A stretch of DNA of 64,000 nt. Origin: Brevibacterium sp. 239c. GTDB lineage: Bacteria; Actinomycetota; Actinomycetes; Actinomycetales; Brevibacteriaceae. The notes under the pieces were generated by a model that saw only the letters and a list, made by a program, of their open reading frames with translations, was not told the DNA's origin and ran no database searches. How positions within the stretch are numbered: position 1 is the first letter of the stretch; each line of letters begins with the position of its first letter. Shown here piece by piece: positions 29,720 through 41,542 of the stretch. The position numbers and the translations under genes are program-made. The stretch spans positions 1 to 64,000 of the forward strand of contig NZ_FXZH01000009.1 in the NCBI RefSeq assembly GCF_900169365.1, read 5' to 3'.

Positions 29720-30270
29720 CACGCCCCCTTGACAGGCTGTGCTGAAGACTGCGACTCAAGATCGGAGATGAAGCGATCGACCACGTTGGCAGAACGCTGG
29801 TCATCGGTGAGTGATTCGCCGACGATGCGTGATGCCAGGTCGGTGGCGAGCGTTCCGACTTCCGAGCGCAGCTGCACCATGGCGGTCTGACGCTCGGCTT
29901 CGATCTGCGTCTGAGCCTGAGCAACGATGCGCTCGGACTCTGCATGAGCCTGGGTCTTCATATTGGCGATGATCTGGGCGCCTTCTTCCTGAGCCTCGGC
30001 GCGCAGTCGTGCAGCTTCTGCACGGCCGTCGGCGAGCTGCTTCTGATACTCGGCCAGAGCCTGATCGGCTTCGGCCTGCACCTTCTCAGCCTTTTCAATT
30101 CCACCTTGAATGCGCTCTGCGCGCTCATCGAGGGTCTTATTGAAGGCCGGGAGGACGTACTTCCAAACAACCAGGAAGACGATCAGCAGACAGATGGCAC
30201 TCCAGATGATGTCATACCAGGCGGGGAGAAGCGGGTTCTTCGCCGAGGCAAGAATTAGTTCCGGAGTCAT
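29719..30270 (-). CDS. atpF: ATP synthase F0 subunit b
   Basis: A 183-residue peripheral stalk subunit. One N-terminal membrane helix (WYDIIWSAICLLIVFLVVWKYVLP) is followed by a long charged amphipathic helix (DERAERIQGGIEKAEKVQAEADQALAEY onward) and a C-terminal part that contacts delta. Its stop overlaps the atpH start, which couples their translation. Confidence 0.96.
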   Translation of the reverse strand: MTPELILASAKNPLLPAWYDIIWSAICLLIVFLVVWKYVLPAFNKTLDERAERIQGGIEKAEKVQAEADQALAEYQKQLADGRAEAARLRAEAQEEGAQIIANMKTQAHAESERIVAQAQTQIEAERQTAMVQLRSEVGTLATDLASRIVGESLTDDQRSANVVDRFISDLESQSSAQPVKGA

Positions 30271-30289
30271 CGATTAGTCCTCTTCGTGA

Positions 30290-30529
<240 letters not shown>

Positions 30530-30593
30530 TCATAATGAAGCCGGGTGGTTGGCCCGACCGTGCAACTCGTGAGTTACGGTTCTGGGTGTTAAA

Positions 30594-31406
30594 TCAGTGG
30601 TCTTCTGAAATGGCCGCGTTGATGTAGACGCAGGACAACAGAGCGAAGATGTAGGCCTGGAGGACGACGATCAGCATCTCGAGGATGAACACGAAGAATC
30701 CGCCGGCGAAGGTGACGATCGAGAAGAACTGGAAGCCGTTCGCGGCGTCGACCAGGAAGAAGGTCGTCGCGGAGAAGCAGAGCACAAGGAGGAGGTGGCC
30801 GACCATCATATTGGCGAAGAGTCGGATCGCCAGCGTGAACGGCTGGGTGATGAACTTCGTGATGAACTCGATCGGGATGAGCAGAATGTGCATCGGCCAA
30901 GGCACACCGGGCAGGATGAGCGAATCTTTGAGGTAGCCGCCGAGTCCCTTCTCAGCGATACCGGCCCAGTGGTAGGTGACATATACCGTCAGCGTGAGGA
31001 CGATCGGCAGACCGATGACGCCGGTGCCGGGCATGTTGAGGAAGGGAATGAGCTTCGTGACGTTCCAGAACAGGATGCCGAAGAAGATCGCAACGATCAG
31101 CGGCATGAACTTCTTTGCACGTTCTTTGCCGAAGGTGTCCTCGGCGATGCCGACTGTGACGAATTCCATCGCCAGCTCCATAGCTGACTGGAAACGACCG
31201 GGAACGAGCTTCATGCGCTTGGCCCACACAGCAAGCAGAACAACGACTGCCACGGTGGCGATGACGCGGATGAGCATCACGCGGTTCATCTCAAAGGGCG
31301 TGCCTTCGAAGAGGAACGCAGCGGGGAAGAACTCCGCCATTGACGGACCGTGATAACCACTTTCAGCGGCTTGGATCATTGTGTTCGCAGCGTTGAGTGT
31401 TCCCAC
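30594..31406 (-). CDS. atpB: ATP synthase F0 subunit a
   Basis: A 270-residue membrane subunit forming the proton half-channels against the c ring. Five to six hydrophobic helices are visible. The essential Arg is in FTLAIRLFANMMVGHLLL. The start is GTG at 31406 with AAGGAA upstream. It heads the atpBEFHAGDC operon and is preceded by a structured leader of about 200 bases. Confidence 0.96.
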   Translation of the reverse strand: MGTLNAANTMIQAAESGYHGPSMAEFFPAAFLFEGTPFEMNRVMLIRVIATVAVVVLLAVWAKRMKLVPGRFQSAMELAMEFVTVGIAEDTFGKERAKKFMPLIVAIFFGILFWNVTKLIPFLNMPGTGVIGLPIVLTLTVYVTYHWAGIAEKGLGGYLKDSLILPGVPWPMHILLIPIEFITKFITQPFTLAIRLFANMMVGHLLLVLCFSATTFFLVDAANGFQFFSIVTFAGGFFVFILEMLIVVLQAYIFALLSCVYINAAISEDH

Positions 31407-31453
31407 GTTTCCTTAACTCTCCCATGGTCAAAAGCCTTGATGGCCTGGCCTTT

Positions 31454-31542
31454 GCCACGCACGAGTTGCGTGGCTGTAGGTTCAGGAGCGACATGGAGCA
31501 ACAAATGGCTCCAGCACCGCAACAACTCTACCAATTGTAGAG
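31454..31542 (-). promoter_or_regulatory. Structured leader of the atp operon
   Basis: Three short inverted repeats lie in the 206-base gap before atpB: GCCACGC/GCGTGGC at 31454-31474 (seven-base loop), TGGAGC/GCTCCA at 31494-31513 and CTCTAC/GTAGAG at 31526-31542. A TACAAT -10-like box overlaps the last on the minus strand, without a good -35. They may form an attenuator, a terminator after the atpI-like gene, or operators. Confidence 0.4.
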
Positions 31543-31612
31543 AGCTGCCGACAAATTCATCACCTTTGACTGTACATCTCCTGGCAGGGGCTGGCGCAAG
31601 CGCAAAGTTCGC

Positions 31613-32059
31613 CTATTTCGCTTCAGGATCTACGTAGGGCACACGACCTTTGACCACCGTCAGCGCCTCCACGAGCGAGGAACCGAGCACAGCAACCACA
31701 ATTGTGAAGAACGCCACAGTTCCGTCTAGCCAGGTGGCGTCTTTGAGCCTCCAGATGACGATCATGAAGATGAACGCCTTGAAGAGGAAGCCCATGCCTA
31801 AGAATCCGGCGATCGCAGTCAGTCCCATGTTTCGTCCGGCATACATGATGACCAGCGTGATGATGATGAACACCGCGGCCAGACCCCCACCGACAGCGCC
31901 GCCGTTGAGTCCCTGGGCACCCGAAACTAGGTAGCCGATACCCATTCCGAGCACGGCGACAGCCACGACGAGAATGATTCCACGGACCAGCATGGTCCTC
32001 CAGACTCTCGTCCACGCTGCCTCAACGTAGGTTTCCTGACGCGGTGACTCATCGGTCAT
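31613..32059 (-). CDS. AtpI-like membrane protein
   Basis: A 148-residue protein with four hydrophobic segments spanning about residues 22-135. It lies between the wecA-like gene and atpB, the place usually held by atpI or its actinobacterial counterpart (Rv1303). AtpI-type proteins assist assembly of the c ring. The ATG at 32059 is supported by AGAGGAA and overlaps the wecA-like stop as ATGA; the frame stays open further upstream, but that stretch lies in wecA. The family assignment rests mainly on position and topology. Confidence 0.72.
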   Translation of the reverse strand: MTDESPRQETYVEAAWTRVWRTMLVRGIILVVAVAVLGMGIGYLVSGAQGLNGGAVGGGLAAVFIIITLVIMYAGRNMGLTAIAGFLGMGFLFKAFIFMIVIWRLKDATWLDGTVAFFTIVVAVLGSSLVEALTVVKGRVPYVDPEAK

Positions 32060-33165
32060 GAGATTTCCTCTCTGGCTTTCTGGCGGACCCGCAGGGGGTA
32101 GAACGTGAAGATAAGGGTGATGGCGAACAGCCCGCCGACAATACAGACCACGTAGATCCAGGGCATCAGCAGGAGCATGACGGATCCGAATGCGATGAGT
32201 GCGGTCCATGTGTAGAGGATGAGCACGGCTCGAGCATGAGAATGGCCCAGGCTGAGCATTCTGTGATGGAGGTGCTTCGCATCCGCGGAGAAGGGTGATT
32301 GGCCCGCCATGAGACGGCGGACCACCGCCAGGCCCAGGTCGAGCAGCGGCAGGAACATCACGGCGACAGGCAGGATGATGGGCAGGAAGGTCGCGAATAC
32401 GCGTTCTTCTCCGAGCAGAGCCGGGTCGACCTGACCGGTGACGCGGATGGTGGATGCTGCCAGCAGCAGACCGATGAGCATTGATCCCGAATCGCCCATG
32501 AAGATCCGTGCCGGGTTGAAGTTATGCGGCAGGAAACCGACGCAGGCACCGACGAGGATTGCGGTGATCAGCGACGCGAGGTTCGCATAGGAGTCGGGAG
32601 AGGCGTCGCGGGCCAGGCCGTAGGAGTAGATGAAGAAGGCGCTGCCGCCGATGGCAACGACCCCCGCAGCCAATCCGTCAAGTCCGTCGACGAAGTTCAC
32701 AGCGTTGATCGTAACCAGCACCACCAGGATGGTGATGATGATCGACATCCGCGGAGAACCGATGATGACTCCCCCGAAGGGAATCGACAGCAGAGCCACG
32801 CCATTGATGGCCATGAAACCGGCGGCCAGTGCCTGTCCGGCAAGTTTCGTGATCCAATGGAGATCCCAGATGTCATCGATGATGCCCAGCACACACAGCA
32901 CTGTGGCGGCGCCGGCGATGCCGATGATCGGGGCCATGTCGACGAAGATCCGCTGCAGGAACGGTGTCTGTGAGGCAAATACGAGGCCCACGATCACCGC
33001 GCCGAACATCGCGACTCCACCCAACCTCGGCGTCGGAACGGAATGCACATCTCGTTCACGGAGGGGCGAGAATATCTGGCCTCGTTCTGCCACCCGCTTG
33101 ACCATCGGGGTCAGCAGATAGGCCACGAGGGCCGAGATGATGAGGATGAAGAGGTAGGCGCGCAC
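32056..33165 (-). CDS. Undecaprenyl-phosphate GlcNAc-1-phosphate transferase (WecA/Rfe-like)
   Basis: A 369-residue polyprenyl-phosphate sugar-phosphotransferase of the MraY/WecA family with about ten hydrophobic segments. Key motifs are the Asp-rich GIIDDIWDL, the NAVNFVDGLDGLAAG loop, the FMGDSGSM motif and the HLHHR loop that sets nucleotide-sugar specificity. It starts cell-wall linkage-unit, teichoic acid or arabinogalactan-type synthesis on the cytoplasmic membrane. GTG start. It directly follows tsaC and overlaps the atpI-like gene. From memory, Rv1302 is the mycobacterial counterpart. Confidence 0.92.
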   Translation of the reverse strand: MRAYLFILIISALVAYLLTPMVKRVAERGQIFSPLRERDVHSVPTPRLGGVAMFGAVIVGLVFASQTPFLQRIFVDMAPIIGIAGAATVLCVLGIIDDIWDLHWITKLAGQALAAGFMAINGVALLSIPFGGVIIGSPRMSIIITILVVLVTINAVNFVDGLDGLAAGVVAIGGSAFFIYSYGLARDASPDSYANLASLITAILVGACVGFLPHNFNPARIFMGDSGSMLIGLLLAASTIRVTGQVDPALLGEERVFATFLPIILPVAVMFLPLLDLGLAVVRRLMAGQSPFSADAKHLHHRMLSLGHSHARAVLILYTWTALIAFGSVMLLLMPWIYVVCIVGGLFAITLIFTFYPLRVRQKAREEIS

Positions 33166-33816
33166 TCAGCCGTCCAGGTCGATGACGTCGGGGACGATTT
33201 CGTGGAGTTCATCGATGGTCACGGGGCCCTCGCGCACAACGCGGGGCACATCGGCGGTCAGGTCGACGATGGTCGAGGAGACTCCCGATGCCCGCACTCC
33301 CCCGTCGACGTAGATGTCGACATCGTCACCGAGCATCTCCATCGCTTCGTCCGCCGAGGTGGCGGCCGGCTTCCCGGATATGTTGGCACTCGACACGGCC
33401 AGTGGCCCGGTCCGAGCCAGCAATGCGAGCGCGTATTCGTCGTCGGGCATCCGCACCGCCACGGTGCCGTGGGTGTCGCCGAGGTCCCAGTCCAGTGACG
33501 GCTGGGCGTTGGCGATGATCGTCAGCGGGCCGGGCCAGAAACGAGCGGTCAGAGACAGCATCCTCTCATCGACGCCGTCGACGAGGCCGAAGACGGTTTC
33601 CGCGCGCGGGACCAGGACCGGCGGCGGCATATCGCGTCCGCGGCCCTTTGCCGCCAGGAGTGCGGAGACCGCTGAAGCGCTGAAGGCGTCTGCGGCGATC
33701 CCATACACGGTGTCCGTGGGGATGACGAGCAGATTGCCCGTTTCGCTGACCCTGGCGCATTCGTCCAGGACAAGGTCACGGATGTCGCTTTGGGTGACGT
33801 CGAATCGTCTCGACAC
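33166..33816 (-). CDS. tsaC: L-threonylcarbamoyladenylate synthase (YrdC/Sua5 family)
   Basis: A 216-residue YrdC-domain protein that makes threonylcarbamoyl-AMP from Thr, bicarbonate and ATP for the t6A modification of ANN-decoding tRNAs. Motifs are VIPTDTVYGIAADAF near residues 31-45, KGRGRDMPPPVLV and SSANISGKPAA. GTG start with GGAG six bases upstream. It lies between prmC and the wecA-like gene, the usual actinobacterial order. Confidence 0.93.
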   Translation of the reverse strand: MSRRFDVTQSDIRDLVLDECARVSETGNLLVIPTDTVYGIAADAFSASAVSALLAAKGRGRDMPPPVLVPRAETVFGLVDGVDERMLSLTARFWPGPLTIIANAQPSLDWDLGDTHGTVAVRMPDDEYALALLARTGPLAVSSANISGKPAATSADEAMEMLGDDVDIYVDGGVRASGVSSTIVDLTADVPRVVREGPVTIDELHEIVPDVIDLDG

Positions 33817-33870
33817 GAATTCTCCGTTTCGAATCGTGGTGGGCAGTGTCCCGAACTGGGAGGTCCGTGG

Positions 33871-34758
33871 TCATAGGTCGACCTCTGTCACACGATGAGC
33901 CACCGTGTAGCGGTCGCGTCCAGTGTAGTCCGGGTAGGTGGCGGCCTGCCTGAGACTGGCCGTCTTCATGATGAGTTCGCAGGCGTGTGGGCCTTGTTCT
34001 TCGGAGTGTTCCATGATGAAGAATCCGCCGGGACGCAGCAGCTTCTCTGCCTGTCTCATGATGAGCGCTGGGATCTCCAGACCCGTGAAACCGCCGTATA
34101 GAGCGGCAGCTGGATCGTGCTCCCGAACCTCCGGGTCGCGGGGTACAGCCTCATCGGGCACATAGGGAGGGTTGGTCACGACGACATCGGCCAGGCCCCA
34201 CAGGTCAGGACGGTCATCGGCGAATGTCGTTGCGTCACCAGAGATGAGTTCAACAGTGGAATCGCCGAGGTTGACCGCCGTCAGATTCTTCAGCGACCAG
34301 TTCAGGGCCTCAGTTTCACGCTCGACGCCGACGATGGACAGCTTCGGATGTTCGGTGGCCAGGGAGAGCGTGATCGCTCCCGAGCCCGAGCACAGATCAA
34401 CGACGAAGGGCTCATGGGCGTTCCGCTGCCGCTCCAACTCGTCGAGAACCTCGGTGACGAGAAGCTCTGTCTCGGGGCGGGGCACGAAGACTCCAGGACC
34501 TACCTTCAGTTCGAGGTGGCGAAATGCTGCGACACCGGTGATGTGCTGAAGGGGGACGCGCTGGCGTCGCAGGTCGAGGAGTTCCACGAATATTTCGGTG
34601 ACTCCAGCAGGAACGGACTCGCCGAAGAGACGTCTGCGTGCGAGGTCCGATGCCTCGATTCCCCACGCATGGGCGAGCAAGGCTGCGGAATCTAGGTCGG
34701 GATTGGGCACGTGGGCCTCGGCCAGCAGTCGCGTCGCCCCGAGCAGCACCGTCGACAC
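33871..34758 (-). CDS. prmC: Peptide chain release factor N5-glutamine methyltransferase
   Basis: A 295-residue SAM-dependent methyltransferase that methylates the GGQ glutamine of release factors. It has an N-terminal helical substrate-binding domain, the SAM motif VVDLCSGSGAITLSL and the catalytic NPPYVPDEA. The start is taken at GTG 34758, since upstream codons in this open frame fall within prfA and the family N-terminus fits; the ribosome site is not convincing. It follows prfA, its substrate gene, by 34 bases. Confidence 0.93.
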   Translation of the reverse strand: MSTVLLGATRLLAEAHVPNPDLDSAALLAHAWGIEASDLARRRLFGESVPAGVTEIFVELLDLRRQRVPLQHITGVAAFRHLELKVGPGVFVPRPETELLVTEVLDELERQRNAHEPFVVDLCSGSGAITLSLATEHPKLSIVGVERETEALNWSLKNLTAVNLGDSTVELISGDATTFADDRPDLWGLADVVVTNPPYVPDEAVPRDPEVREHDPAAALYGGFTGLEIPALIMRQAEKLLRPGGFFIMEHSEEQGPHACELIMKTASLRQAATYPDYTGRDRYTVAHRVTEVDL

Positions 34759-34792
34759 GTCCTCTTCGAGACCGGGCGGGCGCGGATTCAGG

Positions 34793-35872
34793 TCAGTCCC
34801 CCAGCGCGTCGAGTCGAGCTGCTTTGTCAGCCTCCCGGCAGGATCCGACCACAGGATCGAGATCACCGGCGAGAACCTGGTCAAGGTTGTAGGCCTTGTA
34901 GCCTGTCCGATGGTCGGTGATCCGGTTTTCGGGGAAGTTGTAGGTGCGGATGCGTTCCGAACGGTCAACGGTGCGAACCTGGGACCGGCGGATGTCTGCA
35001 GCTTCGGCAGCCGCTTCCTCAGCCTGCTTGGCCAGGATGCGGGCGCGGAGCATGCGCAGTGCGGCTTCTTTGTTCTGCAGCTGCGACTTCTCGTTCTGGC
35101 AGCTGGCAGTGATGCCTGTGGGCACGTGGGTGATGCGCACAGCGGAGTCTGTCGTGTTCACCGACTGGCCGCCCGGCCCCGAGGATCGGTAGACGTCGAT
35201 GCGCAGATCGTTGTCGTCGAGGGCGACTTCCTCCGGCTCGTCAACTTCGGGAAATATGAGCACTCCGGCGGCCGAGGTGTGGATGCGTCCTTGGGATTCG
35301 GTCACGGGCACACGTTGGACCCGGTGGACTCCACCTTCGAACTTCACCCACCCGTAGGCGCCATCGTCCTTAGCCTTCACGGCCAAGGTCACGTCCTTGT
35401 ACCCGCCCAGATCAGAATGCGTAGCATCCAAGATCTGCGAGGACCATCCGCGTGAGTCGATCCAGCGCTGATACATGCGCAGGAGGTCGCCTGCGAACAG
35501 CGCGGACTCGTCGCCACCCTCACCAGCTTTGATCTCGATGATCGCATCACGTGCATCGTCGGGATCGCTGGGAACCAAGAGGTCTCTGAGTTCGGCCTCG
35601 ACGTCCGAGGCTTCTTCATGCAGGCGCTTGGCCTCGGCCGCGAATTCGGCGTCGTCGGCCGCGAGTTCTTCCGCGGCGACAGCGTCGTCTTCGAGCTGAT
35701 CGAATCGACGGGCGGTCACAGCCACCTTGTCGAGTTCTGCGTAGCGCCTGGTCAGCTTCTTGGCTCGGCCAGCGTCAGCGTGCACGGCAGGATCGGAGAG
35801 TTCCGACTGCAGACGTGCATGCTCGTCGAGCAGTGCGCTGACGCTGGCTTTGAGGGTGTCATCGTCTGCCAT
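34793..35872 (-). CDS. prfA: Peptide chain release factor 1
   Basis: A 359-residue class I release factor recognising UAA and UAG. The codon-reading PxT motif is PVT in [12 protein letters not shown], marking RF1 rather than RF2. The GGQ motif is in [20 protein letters not shown]. It starts two bases after the rho stop (TGAGATG), leaving no room for rpmE, which sits between rho and prfA in mycobacteria as I recall. Confidence 0.97.
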   Translation of the reverse strand: MADDDTLKASVSALLDEHARLQSELSDPAVHADAGRAKKLTRRYAELDKVAVTARRFDQLEDDAVAAEELAADDAEFAAEAKRLHEEASDVEAELRDLLVPSDPDDARDAIIEIKAGEGGDESALFAGDLLRMYQRWIDSRGWSSQILDATHSDLGGYKDVTLAVKAKDDGAYGWVKFEGGVHRVQRVPVTESQGRIHTSAAGVLIFPEVDEPEEVALDDNDLRIDVYRSSGPGGQSVNTTDSAVRITHVPTGITASCQNEKSQLQNKEAALRMLRARILAKQAEEAAAEAADIRRSQVRTVDRSERIRTYNFPENRITDHRTGYKAYNLDQVLAGDLDPVVGSCREADKAARLDALGD

Positions 35873-35873
35873 C

Positions 35874-37982
<2,109 letters not shown>

Positions 37983-38110
37983 GAAGGTCCTTCTCCCTCT
38001 TTCGGCCGTGCGGCAAGAGCCGTTTACTCACGGCGACGGAAACACCATTGACGGTGCATTGTGAAAGATAACCTGCCTAAGAATGAGCAGGAGACGTTCC
38101 AGAATTTGTG

Positions 38111-38149
38111 AAAAAATCAGCGGAATCGCGATGCGTATCGCAGAATCCG
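38111..38149 (-). terminator. Terminator of the hom-thrC-thrB group
   Basis: On the minus strand a stem of CGGA/TCCG outside and GCGAT/ATCGC inside, with small bulges and a four-base loop, is followed by CTGATTTTTT. It lies 59 bases after thrB and before rho. Confidence 0.75.
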
Positions 38150-38207
38150 ATCACTGACGGAACACTCATAGTTTACGTGCTCAATGGCTTTCACGCGAAT
38201 CCGGTGA

Positions 38208-39116
38208 CTAATTTTTTTCCTTGACGCGATATCCGCCGAGGTCAATGGTGGTATGTATGAGTGTCACCGCGTCGGGGACCAGCTCGGGGGGAACTGCACT
38301 TGCGAGAACGAGGACGGTGGGTCCGGCGCCGGAGATCACTGCGGGCAGGCCCTCGGCGCGCAGCGCGTCGACGAGCGCCATCGACTCCGGGTATGCGTCA
38401 CGGCGGAATTCCTGATGCAGACGATCGGCGGTGGCCTCGAGCAGCACCGAGTCATCGGTGACGAACCCATGGATGAGAAGTGCCGCAAGGGCAGAGTTCT
38501 CTGCGGCGACCTCATGTTCGACGGATACGGGGATCACGCTGCGAGCGATCTCCGTGTCCAGACGCATGTCGGGGACCATGACGGTCACCTCGGCGATGGT
38601 GTTGGCTGGAATCTGCCACGAACGCGCAGGCTCCGGCAATGCAATGGTCAGTCCCCCGTAGACAGCGGGGGCCGCATTGTCCGGGTGGCCCTCGAGTTCG
38701 GATGCGAGCTCGAGCACACGTTGTCGGCTCAGCTTCGCACCACCTGCGTAGGCGCCGACCTCACCGGCCAGAGCAATGGCACCCACGTTCGCAGCCGCGG
38801 AGGATCCGAGTCCGCGTGAGTGCGGTATCCGATTGACACATTCCAGGCTGAGCCGCTCCCCCAGATCTGCAGGGGCCTGCGGATACTCTGCAGAGAGCAC
38901 ATCAGAGATCACTCGCATGATGAGATGGGTGCGATCCGTCGGCAGCGTCTCTGCGCTCTCCCCTGTCACGCTCACGCAGATGCTGGGGTCCACGGGGTCG
39001 TCGTGGATGGTCAGAGTTAGAGTATCGAAGATCCCCAGAGCAAGGCCGAAGGCATCGTAACCAGGGCCCAGGTTCGCCGAGGTGGCCGGAACCTCGATCT
39101 GAATCCTCACACTCAC
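38208..39116 (-). CDS. thrB: Homoserine kinase
   Basis: A 302-residue GHMP-family kinase phosphorylating homoserine for threonine synthesis. The ATP-binding motif is [16 protein letters not shown] near residues 97-112, the N-terminal segment is [16 protein letters not shown] and a C-terminal GHMP motif [17 protein letters not shown] is present. GTG start overlapping the thrC stop (GTGA). It is third in hom-thrC-thrB. Confidence 0.97.
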   Translation of the reverse strand: MSVRIQIEVPATSANLGPGYDAFGLALGIFDTLTLTIHDDPVDPSICVSVTGESAETLPTDRTHLIMRVISDVLSAEYPQAPADLGERLSLECVNRIPHSRGLGSSAAANVGAIALAGEVGAYAGGAKLSRQRVLELASELEGHPDNAAPAVYGGLTIALPEPARSWQIPANTIAEVTVMVPDMRLDTEIARSVIPVSVEHEVAAENSALAALLIHGFVTDDSVLLEATADRLHQEFRRDAYPESMALVDALRAEGLPAVISGAGPTVLVLASAVPPELVPDAVTLIHTTIDLGGYRVKEKN

Positions 39117-40201
39117 CTGTCTTCGAGCCCGAGAGCCCGTGCCGCGCTGACCGCGTCGACGGAGACCCGTTTCGGCTCGATCTCGGAGCCGTCGGCTGTG
39201 TGCAGTGCCCAGCTGGGGTCCTTGAGTCCGTGACCGGTCACGGTTACCGCAATGCTCGCACCGGACGGGACCTTGCCCGCTTCGGACATCTTGAGCAGAC
39301 CCGCCACTGAGGCCGCCGAACCGGGTTCGACGAAGATCCCCTCGTCCCGGGACAGGACTTTGTGTGCGCGCAGGATTTCATCGTCGGTGACGGAATCGAT
39401 GACTCCGCCGGACGAGTCACGGGCCTCGATTGCCTGCTCCCAGCTGGCTGGATTGCCGATCCGGATGGCCGTGGCGATCGTATCGGGCTCGTCCACGGGG
39501 TGGCCGAGGACAATCGGGGCCGATCCTGCGGCTTGGAAGCCCCACATATGCGGCAGACGGGTCGAGGCTCCGATCTCCTGGTATTGGCGGTAGCCCTTCC
39601 AGTAGGCGGTGATGTTGCCGGCGTTGCCCACGGGCAGCACGTGGATGTCGGGAGCGTCGCCCAGGACGTCGACAACCTCGAAGGAAGCCGTCTTCTGTCC
39701 CTCGATACGATCCGGGTTGACGGAGTTCACGAGGTGGACAGGGTAGGACTCGGAGAGCTTGCGACAGAGCGTCAGGCAGTCGTCGAAGTTTCCGTCGACT
39801 TCGAGCAGCGTGGCCCCGTGGGCGATGGCCTGGCTCATCTTGCCCGGCGCGATCTTGCCGGTGGGCACGAGCACAGCACAGGTCAGTCCGGCCTTGGTGG
39901 CGTAGGCGGCTGCCGAGGCTGAGGTGTTGCCTGTCGAGGCACAGATGACGGCCTTAGCACCCTGAGCCACGGCCTTCGTGATGGCCATCGTCATACCCCG
40001 GTCCTTGAAGGACGCTGTCGGGTTGAGGCCTTCGTACTTCACCCACACATCGGCACCGGTGAGTTCGCTGAGCTTCTCCGCGTGGATGAGCGGCGTGCCG
40101 CCTTCGCCCAAGGTCACGGCCGGTGTAGTTTCGGAGATATCGAGGAGGGTGCGGTATTCCTCGACGACGCCCTGCCACTGTTTTTTGGGGAATTCGGTCA
40201 T
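39113..40201 (-). CDS. thrC: Threonine synthase
   Basis: A 362-residue PLP enzyme converting O-phosphohomoserine to threonine. The PLP lysine is Lys66 in [11 protein letters not shown], followed by the STGNTSAS phosphate loop. ATG at 40201 is preferred to the GTG at 40207: AGGA lies eight bases before the ATG but only two before the GTG. It overlaps hom by a few bases if the longer form is used. It is the short, actinobacterial form of the enzyme. Confidence 0.97.
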   Translation of the reverse strand: MTEFPKKQWQGVVEEYRTLLDISETTPAVTLGEGGTPLIHAEKLSELTGADVWVKYEGLNPTASFKDRGMTMAITKAVAQGAKAVICASTGNTSASAAAYATKAGLTCAVLVPTGKIAPGKMSQAIAHGATLLEVDGNFDDCLTLCRKLSESYPVHLVNSVNPDRIEGQKTASFEVVDVLGDAPDIHVLPVGNAGNITAYWKGYRQYQEIGASTRLPHMWGFQAAGSAPIVLGHPVDEPDTIATAIRIGNPASWEQAIEARDSSGGVIDSVTDDEILRAHKVLSRDEGIFVEPGSAASVAGLLKMSEAGKVPSGASIAVTVTGHGLKDPSWALHTADGSEIEPKRVSVDAVSAARALGLEDR

Positions 40202-40203
40202 TC

Positions 40204-41511
40204 TCACTGTCCTTCTACGCGGATCACGGATTTGACGGCGCGCACCACGGGGAGGCCGCTGAGGCGGTCGACCGTTTCCCGGAGGGTTGCGTCGGTGTTC
40301 GAGTGGGTGGCGAGCACGAGCTTCGCGTGCTGAGTGCCTTCGTCGTCGACCTCTCCCACGGTCTGGCGCATGAGTTCGATCGACGCACCTTCGTCGGAGA
40401 AGACCTCGGAGACTGCGGCGAGAACACCAGGACGGTCGACCACGTCGAGCGTGATGTGGTACCGGGTGGTGATCGCCGATATCGGCAGGATCTTCGAGTC
40501 CTCGTGGAATGGGCGCTCATACTGTCCCCGACCACCGAGCACCTTGCGACGGGCCACGGAGACCACATCTCCGAGGACCGCAGATGCGGTCGGTTCGCCG
40601 CCGGCACCCTGTCCGTAGAACATGAGCGAACCGGCAGCCTCGGCCTCGATGAAGACGGCGTTGAAGGCACCGCGCACTGTCGCCAGGGGGTGGCTGCGTC
40701 CCAGCAGGGCCGGGTAGACGCGAGCGGACAGGCCCGGTCCGGCAGGTGATTCGCTGACTCGTTCGCACACGGCGAGGAGTTTGATGACGAAGCCCTGATC
40801 CCGGGCCGTGGCGACCATCTCGGGTGTGATGTCTTCGATGCCTTCGACGTGGACATCGTCGATCGAGACCGGAGCGTGGAAGGCCAACGACGAGAGAATG
40901 GCGGCCTTCGCGGCGGCATCATGGCCGCCGACATCGGCGGTGGGGTCCGCCTCGGCGAATCCCAGCTCCTGCGCGGTCTTCAGCGCCTCATCGAAGCCCC
41001 ATCCCTCGGAGTCCATCTGGTCGAGGATGTAGTTGGTGGTGCCGTTGACGATGCCCATGATTCTGTCGATCCGGTCCCCTGCCAGCGAGTCGCCGACAGG
41101 ACGGATGATCGGAATGGCACCGGCGACGGCTGCTTCGTGCTCGAGGCGCACACCGGCGGAGTCTGCCGCCGACATCAGCTCACCGTAGTTGGCAGCCAGC
41201 AGAGCCTTATTGGCTGTGACAACGGAGGACCCGTGGTCAAGGGCTGAGCGGATAAGCGTTTTGGCAGGCTCGATGCCGCCCATCAGCTCGATGACGATAT
41301 CGGCGTCGGCAATGGCCGCCTCAGCATCTGTCGTCAGCAGGCTCGAATCGATTCCCGGGCGCTGCTTGGAGGTGTCACGGACGACGATTGCGCTCAGTTG
41401 CAGCGGCGCACCGATCCGTTCGGCCAACGCCTCGCTCCGATTCTGGATGCGGGCGGCGACCTCGGTGCCGACGACTCCACATCCGAGCATGGCAACTTTC
41501 AAAGCCTGCAT
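40204..41511 (-). CDS. hom: Homoserine dehydrogenase
   Basis: A 435-residue NAD(P)-dependent enzyme reducing aspartate semialdehyde to homoserine. The Rossmann motif [10 protein letters not shown] lies at residues 10-19, the catalytic core includes [11 protein letters not shown] and [25 protein letters not shown], and a C-terminal ACT domain (about 350-430) suggests feedback inhibition by threonine. It lies 31 bases after lysA, placing lysine and threonine branches in one transcription unit. Confidence 0.97.
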   Translation of the reverse strand: MQALKVAMLGCGVVGTEVAARIQNRSEALAERIGAPLQLSAIVVRDTSKQRPGIDSSLLTTDAEAAIADADIVIELMGGIEPAKTLIRSALDHGSSVVTANKALLAANYGELMSAADSAGVRLEHEAAVAGAIPIIRPVGDSLAGDRIDRIMGIVNGTTNYILDQMDSEGWGFDEALKTAQELGFAEADPTADVGGHDAAAKAAILSSLAFHAPVSIDDVHVEGIEDITPEMVATARDQGFVIKLLAVCERVSESPAGPGLSARVYPALLGRSHPLATVRGAFNAVFIEAEAAGSLMFYGQGAGGEPTASAVLGDVVSVARRKVLGGRGQYERPFHEDSKILPISAITTRYHITLDVVDRPGVLAAVSEVFSDEGASIELMRQTVGEVDDEGTQHAKLVLATHSNTDATLRETVDRLSGLPVVRAVKSVIRVEGQ

Positions 41512-41542
41512 TTGTTCACCTTTTCGCTGTCTTCAATGGCAC

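Noticed and set aside
34759..34968. N-terminal extension of prmC
   Set aside because: The extension is entirely within prfA, has no family similarity, and PrmC proteins start where the GTG at 34758 places it.
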